In this document: piece after piece, positions 45,701 to 61,779 of the stretch
How the letters are laid out: each line of letters opens with the position of its first letter
Position numbering within the stretch: the first letter of the stretch is position 1
Origin: Scenedesmus sp. ARA3
Taxonomy: Eukaryota > Chlorophyta > Chlorophyceae > Sphaeropleales > Scenedesmaceae
DNA length: 64,000 bases
NCBI GenBank assembly: GCA_004335835.1
Contig: RWJK01001577.1
Span: 111,555-175,554 of the forward strand
Direction of reading: 5' to 3'
Position numbers and translations under genes: made by a program
Notes under the pieces: model-generated
Told to the model about the DNA's origin: nothing
Databases searched by the model: none
The model's input: only the letters and a program-made list of their open reading frames with translations

Positions 45701-47216
45701 TGGCACAGCTAGGCTGCTCCAGCCAGCCTTGCAAACTGCACTGCACGCACTCTCGACTGACTCAGCTGCCACTATCCCCACAACCCTATAAGCCGCCAGC
45801 TGCTGCTGCCCTGAACAGACATACAAATTCAGTCCTTAATCCAGGAAAAGCCACAAAACAACCATAAGAACGCACCTCTTCATAGCGGACTCAGCTGCCA
45901 CCATCACCACGCCCCAGTCGCCAGCTGCTGGTACCTTGCACCCAGTGCAATTTCAGATATAAAACCTCGAAAACACCACAAGATAACCCCCACACACCAA
46001 AACGCACCTCTTCATAGTTGCGCTGTGCCATTTGAAGCTTTGCTTCCAGCAGCTGCGCTGCAATGCAGTCCGGCGCCGTCTTGTACACACGGTCCAGCAG
46101 CTGCTGCGCAGCAGCAGCATCTACCGCTGCTCCTGCTGTATCTGACTGCGCTGCTACTGCTTCGAGCCCTTTTACAGCCGACTCGAGTTCCTGCAAGGCA
46201 GCTAGCTCCTTGGCTGCTTGCGAGTGGTTGGGCTTCAGCTGCATGACTCTTTCAAAGTCTGACTTGGCACTGGCCAGGCTGCACACTTGCCTGCAAGCAG
46301 TTGAACACACCACTTTGGTTTGTCAGTAACTCGGTCGGTCGGATATACATAAGGCACGGGTCACTTCGGTCAGCGTGTTGACATGCAACATGCAATCTCA
46401 CTGTCAACAGCACTTTGCCGACACAATTCAGACGTGGTCCGCTTCAATGCTGTGGCACATGTCATGTTGACAGAACGAGCTGTGGGGACCAAATGTGAGC
46501 TGCGCAGCTGCAAGAGGAGCAGTGAGGTTGGTGCTGCACAGCCAGTCGATGAGGGATGCAGTTGAAGCATAGCTGGCATGTCCTGCTGCTGTGTTCAACA
46601 CCCAGCACACAAGCTGCCGTTGTCAATCAGCTGCAGCCGCAACTATGAAACGCACGATTCTGGTATCCTGCAATCCTGCAAGCCTGCAAAAATTCTCAGC
46701 ACATGCTGCTGGTCCCTACGACACCCCTGCCAGCTGCTAAAAGTACATGCTGGAGGGCGCTGCTGAGTGCAAGGAAACTGCCCGCCTGCTGCTGCTGCTG
46801 CTGCTGCTGCTGATGGGGCCAAAAGCACAAAATACATACCTGTGCAGCTTCCCTCGGTGCAGGTAGCCCTGCATGAACGTGTCATCCACATCCACTGCCC
46901 TATCAAGGTCCTTGAGCGCTTGCGCATACTTTTTGAGCGACATGTATGCTGCTGCGCGCTTGGTGTAAAACAGCGGCGCTGTTGCATCCAGGTCCAATGC
47001 TGTTGAGTAATGCCGGATGGCGGTTGAGAAGTCGCCATTGCCGTATGCTGCATCACCTGCCTGCAGCATGGCAGCTGCTGAGGCGAGAGCTCCTGGCAGT
47101 GCCGCCCACAGAAGGGCACCCACTGTGCAGTACAGCAGGTGCAGCTGCATGCTGCTGAGCCCTGCTGCGCCAGCTGCTGCAACCAGCGCCCCTGCCGGCT
47201 GCTGGTACTGCAACAT
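42745..47216 (-). CDS. TPR and J-domain co-chaperone, P58IPK/DNAJC3-like
   Basis: Exons: 47216-46840, 46290-46008, 45190-44979, 44750-44600, 44230-44078, 43439-43268, 42929-42745; phases 2,0,2,0,0,1 close to about 510 aa, close to animal DNAJC3 (504 aa). The N-terminus has a hydrophobic stretch ([25 protein letters not shown]) fitting an ER signal peptide; an in-frame second Met at 47150 may be the real start. TPR repeats follow ([65 protein letters not shown]; and two more pairs). The J domain is [22 protein letters not shown] with HPDK (the Hsp70-stimulating HPD), and the tail is Gly-rich ending TFHFNG. Expected role: ER-luminal Hsp70 (BiP) co-chaperone. Several exons have truncated copies. 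Divergent from the NKAP gene, 1 kb apart. Confidence 0.9.
43110..43152 (-). repeat. copy of the J-exon donor end
   Basis: Encodes HYSKEKAEN followed by GTGAGG, matching [18 protein letters not shown] at the true donor (43268); lies 150 bp downstream in the following intron. Confidence 0.75.
43560..43935 (-). repeat. three truncated upstream copies of the J-domain exon start
   Basis: Copies starting near 43672, 43803 and 43932 encode [21 protein letters not shown] (the last with one codon lost), each with an AG acceptor; the true exon starts at 43439. The two farther units are 131 and 129 bp apart. The nearest copy is the longest, reaching [14 protein letters not shown]. Confidence 0.92.
44820..44885 (-). 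repeat. truncated upstream copy of TPR exon 4
   Basis: Encodes [15 protein letters not shown] versus [15 protein letters not shown] of the true exon (start 44750), after a CAG acceptor; about 128 bp upstream. Confidence 0.85.
45275..45529 (-). repeat. three truncated upstream copies of TPR exon 3
   Basis: Copies starting at 45321, 45425 and 45529 encode [14 protein letters not shown] before diverging; the true exon starts at 45190. Offsets are 131, 104 and 104 bp. The two nearer acceptors are CAG, the farthest TAG. Confidence 0.92.
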
Positions 47217-48097
47217 GGAGTTGTTACAAGGCTTCTGAGCGGTGGTGGAGCTTCAGCTGTGGCTAGTTCGGTGAACAACAGCTCGTGTCCCTGCTGCTGC
47301 CCCAGTGCCAACCGCTTTTAGGTCCTGAGGTGATTCAATTTTGCGACTTGCAGTATATTTGCGTTCAACCAAATTTTATTTGAGGTGTGCAATCGCTGCT
47401 GCCGACAAATTCGGCGACAGGAAAGGTCCAGAGAAGGAGAGCGGGGGTGGACACCGTGTATCCCGGACTGAGCACCTGTTCGACCCGGTGATATGGTCCG
47501 CAGGACAACGATCGAGGCCCTGCACAAATCTGTTTTCCCGGCCTTCTCGCTCGAACTGCAACTGAAGCCCTTCGATGTTTTGTCACTGTCATGTTCCGCA
47601 CATGAACAGCCCGGCTCAAGACTTAGACGGTGAAGCGTACGGATTCGGTGTATGCTGGTTATCTCAGCTGTGTTCGCTCCGGCAGCGCATACACTGGCCT
47701 CTTCTCAGGTCCGACACCGATCGTATGGCTCTTGCTTGGGTAGTGATCAACCAATATTGTTTAATAGTTGAGCTGAACTAAGGTGAGCTGCTGTATGCTG
47801 CCTGCTGGGCAGGGATATGTGCTGCATGCCAGTTGCTCTCTTGCTGCTGCTGTCCTGCCAGTTGCTGCTCTTGCTGCCATGCCATAACAGACACGCTTCT
47901 ACCTGCAATTTCACACACGCACTGCAGCAACAATGATGTTTCTGAGCATGAAACTGCCATGCAGAGTGTGCTTCTGTCACAGCAGCTGTTGTTTCTCCAT
48001 GCCCCCTGCCTGCCTGCAGGGGTTTGGCTATTCCACACTACCAATACATCAGGCGCCTAGCACGGCTCTATTGTATCTGGTTTTCAGCAGCGTGTCT

Positions 48098-48131
<34 letters not shown>

Positions 48132-48156
48132 TAGCAGCAGCAGCAGCAGCAGCAAT

Positions 48157-48196
<40 letters not shown>

Positions 48197-48216
48197 CTGA
48201 GCCAGGTGGCTAGTGC
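47217..48216. other. divergent promoter region with a CAG-repeat upstream frame
   Basis: One kilobase between the start codons of the co-chaperone and the NKAP gene. From about 48091 to 48187 it is nearly pure CAG/CAA-type repeat. An open frame from 47933 runs through this repeat as poly-Ala and ends with TGA at 48218-48220, overlapping the NKAP ATG (ATGA). Whether it is 5' UTR is unknown. Confidence 0.5.
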
Positions 48217-54059
<5,843 letters not shown>

Positions 54060-54214
54060 GGCGCTCTTTGTTGTGGTGTTGTCTGTGCGCATCAGGGTGG
54101 CGAAGGCCTGCTAGTGGTGCGCTTGCAGCCAGCTGGCAGCTGCTGTGGGGTTTGTGCAGCAGGGCGCTTCACGTCACATAGTGGTGGGCGCTAGGCCGCA
54201 GGCTTTGGGTTTGG

Positions 54215-54308
54215 GGTGCTGCTGGAGGACATGCGGCGGCTGGTGGCCAAGGGGGGCAGCGAGGAGCGCAGCTTCGCATCAGCCGGCACGGAGGGTGGTG
54301 GCCGCTAG
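54215..54308 (+). pseudogene. decayed copy of the NKAP terminal exon end
   Basis: Repeats codons for [10 protein letters not shown] and [17 protein letters not shown] plus the TAG stop, about 250 bp past the true stop, matching the pattern of terminal-exon copies in other genes here. Confidence 0.9.
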
Positions 54309-54309
54309 G

Positions 54310-55190
54310 TTGTGTTCATTGCTGGGGCTTATCAAAGCACGTGAGGGTGGATAACACCTGCTGGTGGTGTGGTTGCCGCGAGTTGGCAGCTGCTGTGGGG
54401 TCTGTACAGCAGGGTTTGTTCCAGGGGAGCGGCGCTGCTGGCTGGCGCAATTGGTTGGCGATGTGCTGTGCAGTGAGCAAATTTGTTTGCACCACGCGGC
54501 TCCTAAGGCGCTGCTCTGGCTCCCTTCTCAGGCTGCTTTGTGCGGCTTTACTTCAATTGCTTTTGTCCTGCTCAAGCCCTTTGCACAAAGGGTTTGGCAT
54601 TGGAAATGAATTCAACCGGCGACTTTCTTGGATGCCGCGCTGGCAGCACCAGCAATTGACTTGGCATGTGGTGGAAGCGTACTGTTGCAGTACACCGGTC
54701 TGCATGCCTCAGATTGGCTCCGTATTTGCATAAAATGTGATTTGTCTGTTGCTTTTCAGGTAATGTCGTCTTTCTTTTGTTCATACGCTTTTCGAGCCTG
54801 GAACTGTCCAAGGTGGTGTCGCAATCGGCAATCAGCAGACAACACGCTTGTGTCTTCTATTCTCTGGACAGTCTCAATCATCGAGTTTTGCTTGAATTTT
54901 CGTGCGTTTTGTACAGTCGAACAAAAACACTGGACCCGCTGCAGTCGCGATACAAGACGTCTTGCAAGGACGTGTATGCCGCTCGCTGAGGTCCTGCTAT
55001 AGTTCAAAACTTGCACCTGGTGGAGATCGTGGTACTATAAAGGATCTTGGCCGCTGCTGTCAGCGCAGAGGCTGCTTTCTGCTTTGCCTGTCCAGATGCA
55101 GCAGTGCACTCGTGACGCGGGCCAGCAAAGCTGCATCTAGCCAACGGTCTCTTTTCAACTAAACCTAGTGGCTCCGGCGAGTCAGCATCC
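54310..55190. other. intergenic stretch, no gene seen
   Basis: Between the NKAP 3' copy and the start of the next gene; open frames lack motifs. Must contain the promoter of the gene starting at 55191. Confidence 0.5.
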
Positions 55191-56898
55191 ATGGCGAAGT
55201 GAGTGCGGCGTGAGACGCAAGAGCACAGCACTTACAGCAGCAAGTGAAAAATGGGCACAGAGCAGCGCACCCCAGGGCTGCATACTGCAGGAATCGCTGC
55301 ACTGTACATCTCTGCTCGCGTTGCCTGAGCATTCTCAACTTCCAGCACTACCAGCTGCAGCAGCACAGCTTTAAGCAACCTAATTGTTGACTTGCATGGC
55401 ACTTGCAGGACGCACCATCAGACGCAGCACTACACAGATGGTGCCAGCACACCTAAAAAGGTGTCTCCTGCAACCTTCCAGTCACCAGCCCCTACAGTTC
55501 AGCTGCCCAACAGCAGCGCAGATGAGCCAGCCACCCCCCAAGCAGCAGCAGCGCAGCAGCACGCTGGCCTGCATGCCACCCCTGGCACCCACATGGTGTC
55601 CCCTGCAGCAGTAGCTCACGCAGAAGCCACAGCTACAGCCATCGCCCGTGCCCGCCTGCGCGCTGGGGCATCCCCTAGAGCCGCACTCGCAGACGCTGCT
55701 GCTGCCAGCACAATGCCAGTCTTTGACCAGCACTTTGCAGCAGGTACAGGTGCAGCTGCACATGCTGCACATATTACACACGCACCATTTCCAGCTGCAG
55801 CAAGGTTCGTGGAGCGTGGAGCAGCAGCAGCAGGCAGGGCAGCAGGGAGGCTCAGCAAGTATGCGAGCACCACAGGGCTTGAAGGAGTGGCCGAGGCAGC
55901 AGGGCATGTGGTGGGTGAGCTGGCGCCTGCTACTAAATGGAGGCAGGAGGTGCTGCTCACGCGGCTTGCGGCCGGCGCAACACTAGCGATCACACTCGGT
56001 GAGAAATGGTTTGGCAGTGGGTGTGCTGTTTGGGCGTCCTGAGGTTGCTTTTGCTTTGGGTCGAGTGCATTGTGAAAAAGTGCTGCTGATCAGTGGGGCA
56101 GGCGTTGCGGCTCTTGACAATCTTGCCCGGCTCTTGAAATCTTTACCTGCTCCCTTTGAGCGCCATCAATGTTGCGTGCACGCACCACACCCAGCCATGT
56201 GCTTGCTAGCTCTGCATCATCAGCTGCTGACATGTTTTTGCGTGTTGTGCATTCGACTGTCTGCCGCAGGCTGCGTTCTGCTGGGTACGTCCAACCAAAT
56301 GTGTGCCTGGCTTCTAATTTTCCCATGACCAGCTGTTGACATTCGTTGCGTGTTCTATATTCTGTGCCGCAGGCTACGTGCTGTTGTTTGCGCCGAGCAG
56401 CCTGGGCTGGCGCGCAGAGATGCGCCTGGTGCGCAGCTTCGGCTACGACAACGCCGTGGCCTTTGCGCTGATCAACCTGCTGGGATTTTTCCCCGCCATC
56501 CTGGGCTGCGTGGCGTGGCCACTGCTGCGCGGGGCGCGGCACCAGGTGCGGCAGTGTGGCTGCAAGCTGCCTGCTTCGTCGCAGATACGGTTGATTGGTT
56601 GCAAGGGGTGGTCATAATGTGTGTCTCGCGGGCGTCATATTAAGACAGTGTAGTCGTACATCATGTGGCTGCGGCTTCTATCAGCCTGCTGCAGATGCCA
56701 CAAGTGAATGCTGTGCTGATCAACCTGCTGGGCTTCTGCCCGGCAATCCTGGGCTGCGTGGCATGGCCGCTGCTGCGCGGCGCCAGGCACCAGGTGCGGC
56801 AGCTGGCAAGTTTGCAACGCATGTGTGCTCATGTACTGTTCACTTTTGGAGCCCTGTGCCTGATGCCTCATGCTCACAACAGACTGACTGAACCAGTG

Positions 56899-56945
<47 letters not shown>

Positions 56946-59653
56946 CTGCTGCTGCTGCTGTGCTGCTGCTGCTGCTGCTGCTGCTGCTGCAGCCGCCGCT
57001 GTGGCGCTACATCCTGGCGTCAACCATGACTGGTGCGTTTGCGCTGCTGTCATACTTGGCTGCCTGGGATCCCCCTAAGCCTGGCAGGGCGCCCCGCATG
57101 CCCCCGCAGCACCTGGTAAGCAGCAGCCCTAGGCCTGGTAACGCACCTGTGTTGGGCGTTACAATTTATTTTAAAAACAAAATTGGAACATTGCTCACAC
57201 ATTGGTGTCAACCTTCGCTGTTTGCCTGCCAGCGGGCTGCCCACACCATGTCAGCCTGCTGCTGCTGTTGCGACAACTACTACAATATCAAACATGCAAG
57301 TAAAACTATGCGCCTTGCTGTGTGTCTTGCTGCAGGCCTGCCGCACCGCGGCCTGCAGCGAGCCTGCAGCTGTATCAGTATCAAATAACCATGCAAGTAA
57401 CATGCTGTGTTCTGCTGTATCTTGCTATGTCCGGTTGTGTTGCCGCAGGCTGGTCGCACCCGCAGCCTGCAGCGCGCCTACGAGTCGCGCCTCTTCCCTG
57501 CCACCCTGCTGGCTTCTTCCCTCGCCATGATCGCCCTCGCCTTTGAACTTCACACCTGCCGCTCTGTTGCGCCTTGCTGTGTGTCTTGCTGCAGGCTGGC
57601 CGCACACGCGGCCTTCAACGTGCCTACGAGTCCCGCCTCTTCCCTGCCACCCTGCTTGCATCATCCTGCGCCATGATCGCCCTCGCTTTCAACAGCAGCG
57701 CAGCAACCTGGGCACAGTTTGGCTACCTTGCTTCCCACAGCTTCACATTCCATGTCATGCTGCTGGACTTCTCTTTGCTCACAATCCTGAGCACCTGGCT
57801 CGTCAGCAAAGATGCGGCAGCGCGCGGCTGGCCGATCGCATCCACAGCCGCCGGGCGGCGTTTCCTGCAAGCTGCGATGCTAGTGACACCAGTGGTGGGC
57901 CCTGGTGTGTATCTGATGATCAGGCCGGTGTCGAGGGAGGGTGGCGTGCTACGTAGGGGCTGGCTGCGGCGGGGCGCAGCAGCAGCATGGGCGGCTGTGA
58001 AGTATCCTTTCCACTTGCCTTCTGGAGGAATCAGCGGCAGATCTGGTGCAGGGAGGTTTGCAGGAGCAGCAAAAAGAGCAGGAGGGGTGGGAACCAGTGC
58101 TGCTGCTGCTGCTGGCAGGCCAGCGCACAGCACCAACACGCGGCGGCAGTACGCAGCCAGGGTTGCAAACGGGGGTGCAGCAGCACACCGCAGCGACATT
58201 GCAGCGGCTGTGGCACATGCTGCTGAGGTGCCGCTGCCAGCAGCGGGGGCTGCAGGCGCGGCGGTTGGCGCTGTGCAGGGGCTGGTGCAGTTGGCGTGGT
58301 CTGGCGGCTGGTCGTGGCTGGGGCAGAGGGTGGCGCGGCTGAGGGGCGGCGGCGCACCAGTGGGCTCTGGGGATGAAGGTGAGGCGCTGTGGTGTTGTTA
58401 CATTGTTACATATATGCAGGGTGCGGCGTGTGTATCGGTGCTGGTGTGTTGGGGACAGCGGGTAGCAAGGATGAGGGGAGGGGGCGCGCCAGTGGACTCT
58501 GAGGATGAAGGTGAGGCGCTGTGGTGTTGTTACATCGTTACACATACATGAGGGGGCGTATGTATCGGTGTTGGTGTGGCTGGGGCAGCAGGTGACGCGG
58601 CTGAGGGGCGGCGGCGCACCTGTGGACTCAGATGATGAAGGTGAGGCGCTGAGATGTATTCCCATGCTGTTGCGCATGAGGGTGCGGCGTACGTGCCCGT
58701 GTGTTGGTGTGGCTGGGGCAGAGGGTGGTGTGGCTAAGGGGAGTCGGTGCACCAGTGGGCTCTGAGGATGAAGGTGGTTTGGCGAGGGTGTGATGGTCTC
58801 TGGAGGCAGAATTGTCCATGGCTCATCACCTGCGGCTGTTGGTGATGTGCCACATCCGGGGTGGTGGCAGCAGCAGCACCAGGTAATGAGCTAGATGTCA
58901 TGGACTTTTCTGCCCCCGGGGACCATCATACCCTCATGTGCAGGTGTACCACACCTTCGACGGCATTGACAACATCTGCTGCTGCTACTGCTGCTGCTGC
59001 TGCTGCTGGTGCTGCTGCTGCTGCTGCTGCCAACACCTACAACAACAGCCGCAGGCGTTGAGCTGGACGCCATGGATGACACTGCTCCCAGGGGCCATCA
59101 TGATGAGCCTCACAACCCCCAGGTACAGGTGTACCGCACATTTGAAGGCACTGACACCACACCCGGCGACGCCACAGACCTGGCTGCTGCTGCAGCCCCC
59201 GCCACACCAAACAATGCATACGTTGGTGGCGTCTCACACCGCCTGGCAAAGCTAGGAGGTCTGCTGCTGCCTCATGTGCAGCAGCAGGGTGGCCGGCGCT
59301 GGCTGCCTGGCTGGGAGCTAGGGCCTAGTGCTGCTCCTGCAAAGGGCAAGGATGATGAGGCTGGCACAGATATGCTGCTGTTCAGTGATGAGTATGATGA
59401 GTATGAGTACGATTTTGAGGCCAGCAGCAGTGATGAGGGAGATGAGGAGGAGGAAGGATTTGAGCTGGATGAGTCAGCTGGCTGGCTAGGTGGAGAGGAG
59501 GAAGAGGAAGAAGAGGAGGCAGGGTTCAAGGAGGGAGGGTTTGGGGGTGCAGAGGAGGGCGGCGACTTGGTTGCTGCGCTCTGGCGGCAGCAGCAGGAGA
59601 GGCTGCATGACGGGGATGATGATGAAGCTGATGACATGGATATTGATGAGTAG
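55191..59653 (+). CDS. multi-pass membrane protein with acidic C-terminus, unrecognised
   Basis: Exons: 55191-55198 (8 nt), 55409-55998, 56373-56545, 56993-57115, 57595-58378, 59055-59653; phases 2,1,0,0,1 close to about 758 aa. The first 200 residues are Ala/Pro/Gln-rich. Hydrophobic segments follow: ITLGYVLLFA; AVAFALINLLGFFPAILGCVAWPLL; YILASTMTGAFALLSYLAAW; LFPATLLASSCAMIALAF; FGYLASHSFTFHVMLLDFSLLTILSTWL; AAMLVTPVVGPGVYLMIR. Similar VGP-YL-RP endings occur in small plastid/cyanobacterial membrane proteins, so plastid membrane is a guess. The C-terminal 200 residues are strongly acidic (EEEEEEEE, DEYDEYEYDFE, DDDEADDMDIDE). Function unknown. Exons 3, 5 and 6 have upstream start copies and exons 3 and 5 have downstream donor copies. 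Confidence 0.82.
56225..56295 (+). repeat. truncated upstream copy of membrane-protein exon 3
   Basis: CTGCCGCAG|GCTGCGTTCTGCTGG at 56270 mirrors GTGCCGCAG|GCTACGTGCTGTTG at the true start 56373 (offset 103); the upstream intron text GCTGACATG-TTGCGTGTT is repeated too. Confidence 0.8.
56695..56805 (+). repeat. copy of the membrane-protein exon-3 donor end
   Basis: Repeats codons for NAVLINLLGFCPAILGCVAW and LLRGARHQ with a GTGCGG donor, about 250 bp after the true donor at 56545. Confidence 0.92.
57325..57594 (+). repeat. two upstream copies of membrane-protein exon 5
   Basis: Copies start at 57335 and 57449 before the true exon at 57595 (offsets 114 and 146). The second is nearly intact for 98 bases (AGRTRSLQRAYESRLF, LASSLAMIALAFE) without stops; the first keeps only about 30 bases. 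Confidence 0.92.
58379..58775 (+). repeat. three copies of the membrane-protein exon-5 donor end
   Basis: WLGQRV-RLRGGGAPV-S-DEG ends recur with donors after 58510, 58640 and 58773; the true donor is after 58378. Spacings 132, 130 and 133 bp. The first two extra copies keep GTGAGGCGCTG; the last has GTGGTT. Confidence 0.92.
58870..58980 (+). repeat. truncated upstream copy of membrane-protein exon 6
   Basis: Matches the start of exon 6 (true start 59055): ELDVMDFSAPGDHH versus ELDAMDDTAPRGHH, then CAGGTGTACC-ACACCTT text in the same order. Confidence 0.8.
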
Positions 59654-61779
59654 CTGGCACATCAGTTATGCTTGACGTCTGCCTGTTGCGCTTGACGTCT
59701 GCCTGTTTTGCTCGATATCTGCCATAAAGCTGGGGTTGGTGGCTTGCTTGGATGCTGTTCAGCATAAAACATGACAATGGTTGCTGCATGTTGAGGCTGC
59801 AGTACTGTGCTATTTGGCATGGCCTTCAATAAGCTCTGTGTGTAGCAGCTGCTGCAGCTGTGCAATCACAAGGGAGCGTGCCATGTTGTCGATCGTACCC
59901 GCGCACCTGGGGCGCATCATACGCTGGTGGTTCCTGCCAGCAGGCATTCACCGTTCTGAAGTTGATGTGCACCATGACGTCTTTGCTTGATTGTCTTGAC
60001 ATCTCTGGATGTACCACTGACTAGGGGTGTGCTCCCGCAGCAGCGACTGTCTTTCTTTGCCCTCTGAGCCTCTGGTTGGCGTGTTGGCTGTTCAGAGAGT
60101 CGTTGGCCTTCTCACTGCTTTGTGGGTTGCGAGTGGAGCTTATGCATACACAACCTTGAGCACGGGTGAACCCCCACCATGGTTAGGGTGGTGACCTTAA
60201 CATAGTTACCAAGTGGTTGCCAGGTCCCTGGGCGAGCAGCTCTCGTGCACCCAGTGACGGTGCTTCCTGACTGTTTGATCGTCGTTGTACTGTCTACTGC
60301 ATGCTTGGGCATTGGTTGTACAGCAGCATGAGCAGTTCCCCTGCTTAAAGGCAGCCATTGTGGTATTCGTCCCTTTTGCTGCTCAGCGGCCACAGCATGC
60401 GGCACAGCATGCTCAACATGTTGTACAGGTCACCTGCTGCTCAGCCCATGCTCAGCAGATGCGACACGCGCACCGCATTGCTGTCGTTTATTTGCTTGTT
60501 GAACAGCTGATTGCTGGAACTTCACGTTGGACTTTTCACTCATATGGGTGTATACCACGGTAGTGGCTGCTCTGTGTGATGCTGCTCATAGAGCAACCCA
60601 TGGAATGATTCCAGTGGCACTGGTATGCAATGTGGGCGAGGCTCACACTATGTGTGGAGCTATGGCCTCTTGAGTGGCTGCGTAGGCTACACCTGCTGTC
60701 TGAACATTGTTGCTCTCTTGCAAGCATTCATGTTGGTGCATTCACAAGTGCATGCACGCGTTAACATCAAGCAGCAGCCGGCGCCGCTAGTGCTGTCCAC
60801 GCTCTGCTTCTGCAAATCTGGCTCTGCTTCAAGCACCCCAGCAGCTGCAAGTGGCAACAGCTGCTGCTTGCTGCAAGCACAGGGCTTTTGCCACAGACGT
60901 TACTTGTGCAACTACAGTGCAACCTTGCTGTAAGGCCCCTAAAAGCAGCACTTCAGGTGCAGGCACTGCACTGCAAACACTGAATATAAAAGCAAGCTGC
61001 AACCTTCACTGAAGGGCATTTGCATGAAACCACAAGTGCGCTCCACTCCTGTTGTGCATATGCATGCATGTATGTGGTGCCGACAGATCTTCTGGTCAAG
61101 CCTGTCATGCCATGACAGCCCATGATGGGCTCCCTGAACAGGCGAGGTCACCCTTTCAAAGTTTGCAACTTGGCAACGTGAACTTCACTGGGAAATCCGT
61201 GTGGGCTGGACGAAGCGATTGGAGTAGCTCGTCATCAATGATGTGAACATTGGTTGCAGGATCTGCCGAGTATGCAGGATTACGCAGAACTGCATAAGCT
61301 CGGGGCAGGCTCGCCTGCAAGAGAGAATAATGCACGTGCACAGGTGACAAGTTGGCATGGCGTGCAAATGCAGAGCTGATGCATCAACATTGTGCTTTCG
61401 GGTCAGGGAATTAGGCTGCAATCGATTGCAGGCACCCAAGGTAGAGATAGGGAAAGCTTCAACCAATGGTAGGGGTACCACCATACAATGTGGGGCTCTT
61501 GCCGCAGTTCACCTTCAGTCTGCACGAGGTACTTGCTGTTCACTAACATCCCTCTGCTGCTGTAGTGCCGTGGTGTGTCTTCAGTGGAGCTAGCTCGTGC
61601 TGAAGTACAGACGCATGCGAGGAGTCACTTTGAAAGGGCACATTGAAGCCTGTACAGGATTGCTCCAATAACATACATGCATGTGCACAGGCAGCAAAGC
61701 AGCTCCCTTTCAAGGTATCAGCGGCAGCGCAACACTCTGGCACAACACACTATTATCTGAAGTCAGTAGCCCTAACTGT
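59654..61779. other. intergenic stretch, no gene seen
   Basis: Open frames are short and motif-free on both strands. Includes the 3' UTR of the membrane-protein gene and the promoter of the beta-helix gene. Confidence 0.45.
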
